DNA from: Pararhodobacter aggregans
Lineage (GTDB): Bacteria > Pseudomonadota > Alphaproteobacteria > Rhodobacterales > Rhodobacteraceae
Reading direction: 5' to 3'
DNA: 64,000 bases
Assembly: GCF_003075525.1 (NCBI RefSeq)
Contig: NZ_QDDR01000001.1
Span: forward strand, 434,001-498,000
Both the position numbers and the translations under genes were made by a program. This document shows positions 10,515 to 17,388 of the stretch, one piece after another. Numbering within the stretch: position 1 is the stretch's first letter; every line of letters starts with the position of its first letter. The notes under the pieces were generated by a model that ran no database searches, was not told the origin of the DNA, and was given only the letters and a program-made list of their open reading frames with translations.

Positions 10515-10544
10515 CTTGCATTGCCCCGCCGTCTTTCATACATA
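10515..10544 (+). promoter_or_regulatory. Promoter of the SRP RNA gene
   Basis: CTTGCA at 10515-10520, 18 bases, then TACATA at 10539-10544. The predicted start, about 7 bases on, coincides with the first base of the SRP RNA stem at 10551. Confidence 0.7.
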
Positions 10545-10550
10545 GCCCGC

Positions 10551-10645
10551 GAGAGGCTGGCGCGGGCAGGCGTTTCGCCAACCCGGTCAGGTCCGGAAGG
10601 AAGCAGCCGCAACGATTCCCGCTTGGGTCGTGTCCGGTCTCTCAC
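10551..10645 (+). ncRNA. ffs: Signal recognition particle RNA, bacterial small (4.5S) type
   Basis: The universally conserved domain IV loop sequence GGTCAGGTCCGGAAGGAAGC is present at 10584-10603, within a long hairpin. The two ends pair: GAGAGGCTGG at 10551-10560 with CCGGTCTCTC at 10634-10643, all Watson-Crick or G-U. The size, about 93 nt, fits the 4.5S class without an Alu domain. The RNA binds Ffh and directs ribosomes making membrane proteins to FtsY. A T-run at 10647-10650 ends it. It is convergent with the small gene at 10649-10873, whose stop codon touches the terminator. Confidence 0.95.
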
Positions 10646-10648
10646 CTT

Positions 10649-10873
10649 TTACCGCTTGCCTTTTCCCTTGCCGCCGCCCGTGGTGCCCTCACCGATGTCG
10701 CGCGCGGCTTCCGCAGCGGCGCGCAGTTCCTCGGCAATCTCTTCGGCTTCCTCGGGATCGAAATCCAGCGGCAGTTCGAGGCCCTCGGCCTCGACATAGA
10801 TCCGCACCATGCCGGCCGAGGTCGGCCCGATCTGCAGGTTCGCGGCGATGTCGCTTTGCTTGTTGATGCCCAT
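10649..10873 (-). CDS. Small conserved acidic protein, DUF6324-like
   Basis: A 74-residue protein of unknown function. The body is MGINKQSDIAANLQIGPT followed by SAGMVRIYVEAEGLELPLDF, an acidic helix (PEEAEEIAEELRAAAEAA) and a Gly/Lys tail GGGKGKGKR that may bind nucleic acid. I associate it from memory with DUF6324 of Rhodobacterales. Two ATGs lie 6 bases apart (10879 and 10873). AAGGGG touches the first and stands 6 bases before the second, so 10873 is preferred. It is the convergent neighbour of the SRP RNA gene. Confidence 0.7.
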   Translation of the reverse strand: MGINKQSDIAANLQIGPTSAGMVRIYVEAEGLELPLDFDPEEAEEIAEELRAAAEAARDIGEGTTGGGKGKGKR

Positions 10874-10978
10874 GGCCATCCCCTTTTGCTTTCGTTCAGC
10901 CCTACCCCGCAGGCGAGGCCCGCGCAAGCCAGCGCCCACCGCTTGACAGGGCAGGCGATCCGGACGCAGCCTGCGGGC

Positions 10979-11461
10979 ATGCACTCCGTGACCCTGCGCC
11001 CCTTCACCGCCGAGGATGCCGACTGGCTGATCGCCCGTCACGGCGCGCTCTATGCCGAGCATGAGGGCTTCGACGCCAGTTTCGAGGCGCTGGTGGCCGA
11101 GATCATCGCCGATTTCCTGGCCCATCAGAAGCCCGGCCGCGAGGAGGGCTGGATCGCCTGGCGAGGGGCCGAGCGTCTGGGCTCGACCTTCGTGGTCGAG
11201 GAGGACGCGCAGACCGCCAAGCTGCGACTCGTTCTGCTGGAACCAGCGGCGCGGGGCACCGGGCTGGCGCAGCGGCTGCTGGAGCAGGCGATGGATTTCG
11301 CCCGCGGCGCGGGCTACCGGGCGATGCGGCTCTGGACCCATGAGAGCCACCGCGCGGCCGGACGGCTCTATGCCAGAAACGGTTTCGCGCTGGTGGCGAG
11401 CGAGGCCAAACGCTCGTTCGGGCAGGATGTCGTGGCCCAGACATGGGAGCGTGAACTCTAG
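10979..11461 (+). CDS. GNAT-family N-acetyltransferase
   Basis: A 160-residue acetyl-CoA-dependent acyltransferase. The acetyl-CoA pyrophosphate loop is visible as LEPAARGTGLAQRLLEQAMD near residues 86-105 (the R/QxxGxG/A motif). The motif B end is GYRAMRLWTHESHRAAGRLYARNGF near 111-135. The general arrangement resembles the acetyltransferase half of MarR-GNAT fusion proteins, but no MarR part is present. The start at 10979 is the only ATG before the conserved LRPFTAEDADWLI. TTGACA at 10943 may belong to its promoter. The acceptor is unknown. Confidence 0.85.
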   Translation: MHSVTLRPFTAEDADWLIARHGALYAEHEGFDASFEALVAEIIADFLAHQKPGREEGWIAWRGAERLGSTFVVEEDAQTAKLRLVLLEPAARGTGLAQRLLEQAMDFARGAGYRAMRLWTHESHRAAGRLYARNGFALVASEAKRSFGQDVVAQTWEREL

Positions 11462-11473
11462 GCGCAGACCCCT

Positions 11474-11502
11474 CTTGCAATCGTCGCGAGGGGCGGCTAA
11501 AC
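11474..11502 (+). promoter_or_regulatory. Promoter of tRNA-His
   Basis: CTTGCA at 11474-11479, 17 bases, then CTAAAC at 11497-11502, ending 11 bases before the mature tRNA 5' end. Confidence 0.55.
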
Positions 11503-11513
11503 GGCCCGCACGT

Positions 11514-11590
11514 GCCGCCTTAGCTCAGTTGGTTAGAGCGCTAGATTGTGGATCTAGAGGTCCCCCGTTCGAGCCGGGGAGGCGGTACCA
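11514..11590 (+). tRNA. tRNA-His (anticodon GTG)
   Basis: The cloverleaf is complete: acceptor GCCGCCT/AGGCGGT, D-arm GCTC..GAGC, anticodon stem CTAGA/TCTAG with loop TTGTGGA (anticodon GTG), T-arm CCCCG TTCGAGC CGGGG, discriminator A73 and encoded CCA. The first base is G1 pairing with U72. The base before it is T, so the G-1 residue that marks tRNA-His in nearly all organisms is not encoded. That G1:U72, A73 form is the known variant of a group of alphaproteobacteria, read by a diverged HisRS. Confidence 0.97.
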
Positions 11591-11594
11591 TCGA

Positions 11595-11632
11595 CACAAG
11601 GCCCGGGCCAACCGCCCGGGTCTTGTGCGTTT
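11595..11632 (+). terminator. Terminator of tRNA-His
   Basis: A 14-bp stem with one G-U pair (CACAAGGCCCGGGC at 11595-11608, GCCCGGGTCTTGTG at 11614-11627), a 5-base loop, then CGTTTT. Confidence 0.85.
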
Positions 11633-11730
11633 TCGGCCCCCTACGCCTGCGCCACGGGCTTGCCTTGCGGGGCCGGTTTCGGCGACACTTCCCCATCGCG
11701 GCGCCCTCGCACCGCGGCAGGGAGGATGCC

Positions 11731-12309
11731 ATGTACCGCGTGCGCCTGTTCGCCACCCGCCATTCCCGCGCCTTCGAATGGATCTATCAGCGGCTGGAGA
11801 CGGTCTTCGTCGCGCTGGACCCGTTGTTCCGCCGCCTTGGCTACAACCGGGTGGAGCGCGTGGTCGCCGTGCCGGAACGCTGGGTGAAGAGCTTCCTTTT
11901 CGACTGCAAGATGTGCGGCCAATGCGTCCTGTCCTCGACCGGCATGGCCTGCCCGATGAACTGCCCCAAGCAACTGAGGAACGGGCCCTGCGGCGGGGTC
12001 CGGCCCGGGGGCTATTGCGAGGTGAAGCCGCAGATGCGCTGCGTCTGGACCGAAGCCTGGGAGGGCGCCTCGCGCATGAAGCACGGCGAGCGCATCGCCG
12101 AGGTGCTGCCGCCGGTGGACCGCCGGCTCGAAGGCTCGTCTGCCTGGCTGCGCGCCAGCCGCGAGAAGGCCCGGCCCGAGGAAGCCGCCACCGACAAGGC
12201 CCGCGCCGCGCTGGCGCAGGCCTTTCCCCGCGCCCGGGTGCTCGAACCCTCGGCCGCGCCGCTGGCCGAGGAACCGCCGCGCGCCGTCAACCGGGGGGAA
12301 GGGTCATGA
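11731..12309 (+). CDS. MTHFR C-terminal-domain protein, MetV-like Cys-rich partner of MetF
   Basis: A 192-residue protein. The central region CKMCGQCVLSSTGMACPMNC then PKQLRNGPCGG (about residues 59-90) is the Cys-rich zinc or iron-sulfur motif of the methylenetetrahydrofolate-reductase C-terminal family, called MetV in acetogens, where it forms a complex with MetF. Its stop codon overlaps the metF start (ATGA at 12306-12309), strongly suggesting translational coupling and a two-subunit reductase. A GGAGG stands before the ATG at 11731. The C-terminal 90 residues are Ala/Glu-rich and low in conservation. The redox role is inferred from the family and the pairing. Confidence 0.8.
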   Translation: MYRVRLFATRHSRAFEWIYQRLETVFVALDPLFRRLGYNRVERVVAVPERWVKSFLFDCKMCGQCVLSSTGMACPMNCPKQLRNGPCGGVRPGGYCEVKPQMRCVWTEAWEGASRMKHGERIAEVLPPVDRRLEGSSAWLRASREKARPEEAATDKARAALAQAFPRARVLEPSAAPLAEEPPRAVNRGEGS

Positions 12310-13298
12310 GCCTTTTCTGGAGCGATCCCAACGCCATCCGCCCCTACGAGGCGCCGCCCCCCGGCCATGTCGCGGGCTCGAAGCTGGAAATCGCCCTGCG
12401 CGCGGGCCAGTTCGCCGTCACGGCCGAGATGAACCCGCCCGACAGCGCCGACCCGGCCGATGTCTTCGAGGCGGCGAAACCGCTGGCCGATGTGGCCCAT
12501 GCGATCAACGCCACCGATGCCTCGGGCGCCAATTGCCACATGTCCTCGATCGGGATCTGCGCGCTGCTCACCCGGATGGGGCATGGCACGGTCTATCAGA
12601 TCAGCTGCCGCGACCGGAACCGGATCGCCATTCAGGGCGACGTGCTGGGCGCCGCGGCGATGGGGGTGAAGAACGTGCTGTGCCTCACTGGCGACGATGT
12701 GGGGGCGGGGGACCAGCCGGGCGCGAAGCCGGTCTTCGACCTCGATTCGCTGACGCTGATCCGCACCATCCGCACGATGCGCGATCAGGGCGTGTTCCTG
12801 TCGGGGCGCAAGATCACCAAGCCGCCGAAGCTGTTCATCGGCGCGGCCGAGAACCCCTGCGTCGATCCGGTGGAATGGCGGCCCGAGCGGCTGGCCAAGA
12901 AGGTCGAGGCCGGGGCCGAGTTCATTCAGACCAACTACATCTTCGACATGCCGCGGTTCGAGGCCTTCATGGCCCGGGTCCGCGACCTGGGGCTGGAGAA
13001 GCGCGTGTTCATCCTGCCGGGCGTCGGGCCCCTGGCCAGCGGCAAGGCGGCGCGCTGGATGCGCTCGAACGTGCCGGGGATCCATATCCCCGATGCGGTG
13101 GTCGAGCGGATGGAGAAGGCCGCGAACCCCGGCGACGAGGGGCGGCGGATCTGCGTGGAACTGATCCAGCAGATCCGCGAGGTGAAGGGCGTCGCGGGGG
13201 TGCATGTCATGGCCTACCGGCGCGAGCATCTGGTGGCGGACATCCTGCGCGAGGCGGGGGTGGCGCGGGACGAAAGGGCCGAGAATGCGCAGTTATGA
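12306..13298 (+). CDS. metF: Methylenetetrahydrofolate reductase
   Basis: A 330-residue MTHFR, which reduces 5,10-methylene-THF to 5-methyl-THF (or runs the reverse in demethylation pathways) with FAD. The TIM-barrel is recognisable from FAVTAEMNPPDSADPADVFE at about residues 36-55 (catalytic Glu of the TAE motif), the conserved SCRDRN of strand 4, CLTGDD near 122-127, EAGAEFIQTNYIFD near 203-216 and ILPGVGPLASGKAARWM. It is translationally coupled to the upstream MetV-like gene and overlaps the glycosylase gene by 14 bases. The betaine-homocysteine methyltransferase at 49775 is another one-carbon gene in the window, but not adjacent. Confidence 0.92.
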   Translation: MSLFWSDPNAIRPYEAPPPGHVAGSKLEIALRAGQFAVTAEMNPPDSADPADVFEAAKPLADVAHAINATDASGANCHMSSIGICALLTRMGHGTVYQISCRDRNRIAIQGDVLGAAAMGVKNVLCLTGDDVGAGDQPGAKPVFDLDSLTLIRTIRTMRDQGVFLSGRKITKPPKLFIGAAENPCVDPVEWRPERLAKKVEAGAEFIQTNYIFDMPRFEAFMARVRDLGLEKRVFILPGVGPLASGKAARWMRSNVPGIHIPDAVVERMEKAANPGDEGRRICVELIQQIREVKGVAGVHVMAYRREHLVADILREAGVARDERAENAQL

Positions 13299-13950
13299 CG
13301 AGATCCTGGCGATTGCCGCCGACCGCAAGGGCGGTGTTGCGGCGGTGCTTGAGGGCATGCCCCAACCCCTGAGCGCCGATGCGCTGGCGGCGATCCCGGA
13401 CGACCGCTGGCTGGCACAATTCGCCCGGGGGATCCTGCAGGCGGGGATTTCCTGGAGTGTGGTGGACAAGAAATGGCCCGGCATCGAGGCGGCCTTTCTG
13501 GGCTTCGACATCACCGCCATCACCTTCCAGCCACCCGACTGGGCGCATGAGCTGATCGGCGATACCCGGATCATCCGTTCGCCGCCCAAGGTGCAGGCGA
13601 TCCTTCACAACGCGGCCTTCATCCGGCGGGTCAGGGACGAGGCGGGCTCCTTCGGGCGGCGGATCGGCGACTGGCCGTCCTCGGATTTCGCGGGGCTGGT
13701 GCAATGGTTGCAAGCCGAGGGCGCGCGGCTGGGGGGCAATACCGGGGCCTATGCGCTGCGGCAGATGGGCAAGGATTCCTACCTGATGTCTCAGGATGTC
13801 GTCGCCCGGCTGGTGGCCGAGGGGGTGGTGGACAAGGCGCCCTCGTCGAAAAAGGCATGGGCGGCGGTGCAGGAGGCCTTCAACATCTGGCAGGCCCAAT
13901 CCGGCGCCAGCCTCACGAAAATCAGCCGGGTGCTGGCGCAATCCCTGTAG
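13285..13950 (+). CDS. DNA-3-methyladenine glycosylase I family protein
   Basis: A 221-residue protein with the helical HhH-type fold of the adenine glycosylase I (Tag) family: WLAQFARGILQAGISWSVV then DKKWPGIEAAFLGFD (about residues 38-72), and NTGAYALRQMGKDSYLMSQDV. The classical Tag enzyme removes 3-methyladenine from alkylated DNA and has two Cys and two His binding zinc at its ends. The N-terminal Cys of that set is absent here, so activity on 3-methyladenine is uncertain. It overlaps the end of metF by 14 bases and is probably its third operon member. A methylation-damage link to one-carbon metabolism is only suggestive. Confidence 0.75.
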   Translation: MRSYDEILAIAADRKGGVAAVLEGMPQPLSADALAAIPDDRWLAQFARGILQAGISWSVVDKKWPGIEAAFLGFDITAITFQPPDWAHELIGDTRIIRSPPKVQAILHNAAFIRRVRDEAGSFGRRIGDWPSSDFAGLVQWLQAEGARLGGNTGAYALRQMGKDSYLMSQDVVARLVAEGVVDKAPSSKKAWAAVQEAFNIWQAQSGASLTKISRVLAQSL

Positions 13951-14040
13951 GGTGGGATTTCATCCCACCAAGCGCCGCCCCCCGTAGGGTGCGTGCTTGC
14001 ACGCACCTTCCGCAACGGTGCGTGCAAGCACGCACCCTAC
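13947..14040. repeat. GTAGGGTG-type inverted repeats after the glycosylase gene
   Basis: Two related palindromic units. The first, 13947-13969, is GTAGGGTGGGATTTCATCCCACC-like (arms GGTGGGAT / ATCCCACC). The second is a perfect 24-bp inverted repeat, 13984-14007 and 14017-14040, starting GTAGGGTGCGTGCTTGCACG and separated by TTCCGCAAC. Each 24-bp arm is itself partly palindromic (GGTGCGTGC...GCACGCACC). GTAGGGTG units of this kind recur in many proteobacterial genomes. The first unit overlaps the last codon and stop (TAG) of the upstream gene. No gene is seen between 13951 and 14139. Confidence 0.85.
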
Positions 14041-14139
14041 GGATGGCCCGCCCGGCAGCGCCCGCACCATCCGCCGTCCACGGCGGTTGCACCCGCGGCC
14101 CGCGCGTGCATCATGCCCGCAACCCCAAGGGAGATGCCC

Positions 14140-14949
14140 ATGCCTGAAACCGACTGGTCCCGCCTCAAGGCGCATGAACTCCGCGCGCTGGCCGCGCAGG
14201 ATGCCGTCGTCATCCTGCCCATCGCCTCGATCGAGCAGCACGGGCCGCACCTGCCGACCATGACCGACACCCGCCTCGGCTACGAGATCGCCATGCGCGC
14301 CGCCCGCAAGGCCCGGGACACCCGCCCGGTCGTCGTCACCCCCGTGGTCTGGTCCGGCCTCAGCGAGCATCACATGCCCTATGGCGGCACGCTGACGCTG
14401 AGCCAGTCGACCTTCCGCGCCGTGATCCGCGACCTGGTGGAGGCCATCACCCGCCACGGCTTCCGCCATATCCTCATCTCGAACAGCCATGGCGGCAACC
14501 AGATCGCCATGCAGCAGATCTGCGACGAACTGGCCCCGACCTCGGCCGCGACGCTGGTCGCCACCACCTATGTCACGGAAGCGGGCGACGATCTGGCCCG
14601 CCATTGCCAGGACCAGCCCGGCGTCATGCATGCGGGCGAGGCCGAGACCTCGATGATGATGGTCTGCGAACCGGATCTGGTCGATACCTCGGACCTCGGG
14701 AACCTCACGCAGGCCATGGACGGGGCGCGGTTCCTCAAGGCCGGCAAGGCGAGCTACCGCTGGCGCCCCTTCCAGCACGTCACCGCCAACGGCATCGTCG
14801 GCAATCCCACCCGCGCCAGCGCCGCCAAGGGCGAGGCGATGCTCGAAGCGGGCGCCGAGGCCGTCGCCGCCCTGATCCGCGACCCCGAGACCTGGGCGCC
14901 GGTCTTGGATGTCCGGGGCGAGGGCACGCAGGGAGTGCCCTTCCGGTGA
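14140..14949 (+). CDS. Creatininase-family protein
   Basis: A 269-residue member of the creatininase/amidohydrolase family, which includes creatinine amidohydrolase, MftE and enzymes of riboflavin/F420 synthesis. The metal-ligand pattern is visible: VILPIASIEQHGPHLPTMTD at about residues 24-43 (Glu, His and Asp), SGLSEHHMPYGGTLTLS, ISNSHGGNQ (Asn/His/Gly core) and HAGEAETSMMM (Glu). The start at 14140 is preferred: GGGAG touches the ATG at 14134 and stands 6 bases before that at 14140. The stop overlaps the next gene's GTG. Substrate unknown; a cyclic amide hydrolase is the family expectation. Confidence 0.85.
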   Translation: MPETDWSRLKAHELRALAAQDAVVILPIASIEQHGPHLPTMTDTRLGYEIAMRAARKARDTRPVVVTPVVWSGLSEHHMPYGGTLTLSQSTFRAVIRDLVEAITRHGFRHILISNSHGGNQIAMQQICDELAPTSAATLVATTYVTEAGDDLARHCQDQPGVMHAGEAETSMMMVCEPDLVDTSDLGNLTQAMDGARFLKAGKASYRWRPFQHVTANGIVGNPTRASAAKGEAMLEAGAEAVAALIRDPETWAPVLDVRGEGTQGVPFR

Positions 14950-15686
14950 CCGACTTTCTGAGCACCCCGCAGGGCCGCCGCCTGGCCTATCACCGAACCG
15001 CCGGTAGCGGGCCGGGGGTCGTCTTCCTCGGCGGCTTCAAGTCGGACATGACCGGCAGCAAGGCGCAATTCCTGCAAGCCTGGGCCGAGGATCAGGGCCG
15101 CCCCTTCCTGCGTTTCGATTATTCCGGGCATGGCCAGTCGGACGGCGATTTCCTCGACGGCGCCATCGGTGACTGGTTCGAGGATGCGCTCAGCGCCATC
15201 GAGGCCCTGACCGAGGGGCGGCAGGTGCTGGTCGGCTCCTCGATGGGCGGCTGGATCGCGCTCCTGGTCGCCCGTGCCATCCCCGAGCGGATCGCCGGGC
15301 TGATAGGCATCGCCGCCGCGCCCGATTTCACCGAAGACCTGATGGAGCCCGCGTTCACCGGGGCCGAACGCGCCGCCATGGCCGCGACGGGACGCATCGA
15401 GCAGCCCTCGGACTATGGCGACGAGCCCTATGTCATCACCCGCCGCCTGATCGAGGAAGGGCGCAACCGTCTGGTGCTGCGCAGCCCGCTGCCGCTGCCC
15501 TTTCCGGTGCGGCTGTTGCAGGGCTCGGCCGATGTCGACGTGCCGCCCTCGGTGGCGCTGAAGCTCTTCGACCATGCCGACAGCCCCGATCTGCGGCTGA
15601 CGCTGGTCAAGGGGGCCGATCACCGCTTTTCGGAACCCGAGAATTTGGCGCTGCTGGCCGAGACGCTCGCCCGGTTGCCGGTCTGA
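14946..15686 (+). CDS. Alpha/beta hydrolase
   Basis: A 246-residue hydrolase beginning at GTG in the overlap GTGA with the creatininase gene, so translationally coupled. The nucleophile elbow is GSSMGG (Ser near residue 98), the N-terminal oxyanion turn is LGGFKSDMTGSKAQFL, the substrate-side strand is FDYSGHGQSDGDF, and the end KGADHRFSEPENL gives the catalytic His. It resembles the family of short serine hydrolases that includes palmitoyl-thioesterase ABHD10-like and carboxylesterase proteins common in alphaproteobacteria. No signal peptide is present, so it should be cytoplasmic. Confidence 0.85.
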   Translation: MTDFLSTPQGRRLAYHRTAGSGPGVVFLGGFKSDMTGSKAQFLQAWAEDQGRPFLRFDYSGHGQSDGDFLDGAIGDWFEDALSAIEALTEGRQVLVGSSMGGWIALLVARAIPERIAGLIGIAAAPDFTEDLMEPAFTGAERAAMAATGRIEQPSDYGDEPYVITRRLIEEGRNRLVLRSPLPLPFPVRLLQGSADVDVPPSVALKLFDHADSPDLRLTLVKGADHRFSEPENLALLAETLARLPV

Positions 15687-15689
15687 GCG

Positions 15690-16661
15690 ATGAAGGCGCG
15701 GCTCCTCCTGCTGGCGCTGCTGGGCGATCTGCTGCTGGTCGGCGGGGCGCTGTGGTTTTTCGCGCCCCGCCCCGAATGGCCCCCGGCCACGCAGGTGGCG
15801 CCGGTGATCCCGGGCGAAGACCTCGACGCCTGGCTGGAGACCCGCGAGGGGGTGTTCGACGACCTCACCCCCGGCACGCAGAAGCTGATCCACTGGGCGG
15901 GCGAACGCGACGCCGGGACGGCGCTGGCGCTGGTCTATCTGCCCGGCTTCTCCGCCACCCGGCAGGAGATCGCGCCGGTCCCGCTGCGCCTCGCCGAGGC
16001 GCTGGGCGCCAATCTCTTCGAGACCCGGCTGGCCGGGCACGGCCGCCCCGGCGCGGCCTTGGGCGAGGTCACCGTCGATGACTGGGCCACCGACCTCGCC
16101 GAGGCCATGGCCATCGGCGAAAGGCTGGGTCAGCGGGTGGTGCTGATCGGCACCTCGACCGGCGGCGCGCTGGCCGTTCTGGCGGCGCTGGACCCGGAGT
16201 ATCGCGAGCGGATCGCCGGGATCATCCTGATTTCCCCCAATTTCTCGCCCGCCGACCGCATGGCCTTCGTGCTGGATCTGCCCTGGGCCAGCACCTGGGG
16301 CCCGTGGATCTTCGGCGCCGAGCGCGCCTGGGAGCCGGCCAATGCCGCGCAGGGCCGCTACTGGACCACGCGCTACCCCAGTGCCGCGCTGTTCCCGATG
16401 CGCGTGGTCCAGCAGGCCGCCCGCCACGCCCCGGTCGAACAAGCGAGGGTGCCCGCGCTGGTCTTCTTTGCCGAGGGCGACCGGGTGGTCGATGCCCGCG
16501 TGACCGAGGACATCATGGCCCGCTGGGGCGCGCCGGTGACGATGCACCGGGTCGAGGACGCGAACGACCCGCAGCAGCATGTCATCGCCGGTGACATCCT
16601 CTCGCCCGATGCGACGGCGGGGGTGCTGGCCGCCAGCATCGTCTGGGCACGCGGCCTCTGA
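15690..16661 (+). CDS. Membrane-anchored alpha/beta hydrolase (serine aminopeptidase S33-like)
   Basis: A 323-residue hydrolase with an N-terminal hydrophobic segment (LLLLALLGDLLLVGGALWFF, residues 5-24) that acts as signal or anchor, so it works in the periplasm or at the outer face of the inner membrane. The nucleophile elbow is GTSTGG (Ser near residue 154), the oxyanion turn is YLPGFSATRQE, and the acid and His are in FAEGDRVVDARV and DPQQHVIAG. It follows the previous hydrolase by 3 bases; the creatininase and both hydrolases form one operon. The substrate is unknown. Confidence 0.82.
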   Translation: MKARLLLLALLGDLLLVGGALWFFAPRPEWPPATQVAPVIPGEDLDAWLETREGVFDDLTPGTQKLIHWAGERDAGTALALVYLPGFSATRQEIAPVPLRLAEALGANLFETRLAGHGRPGAALGEVTVDDWATDLAEAMAIGERLGQRVVLIGTSTGGALAVLAALDPEYRERIAGIILISPNFSPADRMAFVLDLPWASTWGPWIFGAERAWEPANAAQGRYWTTRYPSAALFPMRVVQQAARHAPVEQARVPALVFFAEGDRVVDARVTEDIMARWGAPVTMHRVEDANDPQQHVIAGDILSPDATAGVLAASIVWARGL

Positions 16662-16701
16662 CTTGACGCCCCGGGCTGGGTGACGCATGAGAAAGCGGTG
16701 C

Positions 16702-16778
16702 GGTCCCGTAGCTCAGCTGGATAGAGCGGCTGCCTTCTAAGCAGTTGGTCAGGGGTTCGAGTCCTCTCGGGATCGCCA
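16702..16778 (+). tRNA. tRNA-Arg (anticodon TCT)
   Basis: Complete cloverleaf: acceptor GGTCCCG/CGGGATC (one G-U), D-arm GCTC..GAGC, anticodon stem CTGCC/AGCAG-type with loop containing TCT, T-arm with GGTTCGAGTCC, discriminator G and encoded CCA at 16776-16778. It reads AGA and probably AGG, rare codons in this GC-rich genome. TTGACG at 16663 may be its -35; no clear terminator follows. Confidence 0.96.
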
Positions 16779-16882
16779 GTTTCCCCCGGTCTGTCGCCGT
16801 GTTGTCCGTCTTGGCCAGCGGATAGCACCCCCGACGCCTCGCCGCGCGCCTTACCGATATCGCAGCCAGCCCCAAGGTGCAG

Positions 16883-16914
16883 CTTGTCGCGGCGCAAATG
16901 TTCACGTAATGTTC
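16883..16914 (+). promoter_or_regulatory. GTTC-N7-GTTC (alphaproteobacterial LexA-type) box on a promoter
   Basis: GTTC at 16900-16903 and again at 16911-16914 with exactly 7 bases between, the direct-repeat SOS box of alphaproteobacteria. It overlaps a plausible promoter CTTGTC (16883-16888), 17 bases, GTAATG (16906-16911) that points at the GFA gene 43 bases downstream. Confidence 0.45.
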
Positions 16915-16956
16915 TGCTCATTCTGGATCCCCGCCCGCCCGCTAAAGGAGACGATC

Positions 16957-17352
16957 ATGATCGAAGGCAGCTGCTGCTGCGGCGCTGTGAGGTTCGAACT
17001 TCTGGCTCAGCCCTCGACGATGGGGACCTGCCATTGCTCGCGCTGCCGCAAGGCGGGGGCCAGCACCATCGTCTTCGTCAAGCGCGAGGATTTGCGCTGG
17101 GTGCAGGGCAGGGAGCATGTGGCGACCTACCAACCCGATCCGCCCTATCAATACGCCCGCTGCTTCTGCCGGATCTGCGGCAGTTCGCTGGGCGAGATCC
17201 TGTCCGGCGAGGCGAGTTTTCCCATCGCCGCCAATGCACTGGACACCGAGATCGGCCTCAGGAACCGCTTTCACGAATTCACCTCGGAAAAGCCGGGCTG
17301 GGTCCAGATCTGTGACGACGCCCCGCAGAACCCCGGCCATCCGGCGACCTGA
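16957..17352 (+). CDS. GFA / CENP-V family zinc protein
   Basis: A 131-residue protein of the glutathione-dependent formaldehyde-activating family. The zinc ligands are visible: GSCCCGAVRF near residues 4-13, CHCSRCRKAG near 28-37, and CFCRICGSSLG near 69-79. AAGGAG at 16944-16949 fixes the start at 16957 (MIEGSCCCG). The original Gfa of Paracoccus was proposed to speed the reaction of formaldehyde with glutathione, but most members have no proven activity. A LexA-type box lies just upstream, which is unexpected for this family. It ends at a bidirectional terminator shared with ettA. Confidence 0.85.
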   Translation: MIEGSCCCGAVRFELLAQPSTMGTCHCSRCRKAGASTIVFVKREDLRWVQGREHVATYQPDPPYQYARCFCRICGSSLGEILSGEASFPIAANALDTEIGLRNRFHEFTSEKPGWVQICDDAPQNPGHPAT

Positions 17353-17361
17353 GGGAAAGGA

Positions 17362-17388
17362 AAAGGGCCCGTCGCCGGGCCCTTTGTC
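17362..17388. terminator. Bidirectional terminator, GFA gene / ettA
   Basis: Perfect 10-bp stem AAAGGGCCCG (17362-17371) and CGGGCCCTTT (17376-17385), loop TCGC, with A-rich and T-rich flanks, between convergent genes. Confidence 0.85.

Noticed and set aside
14754-16688. Open minus-strand frame of about 644 codons
   Set aside because: It is opposite the two hydrolase genes, Gln/Arg/Gly-rich, with no motif.
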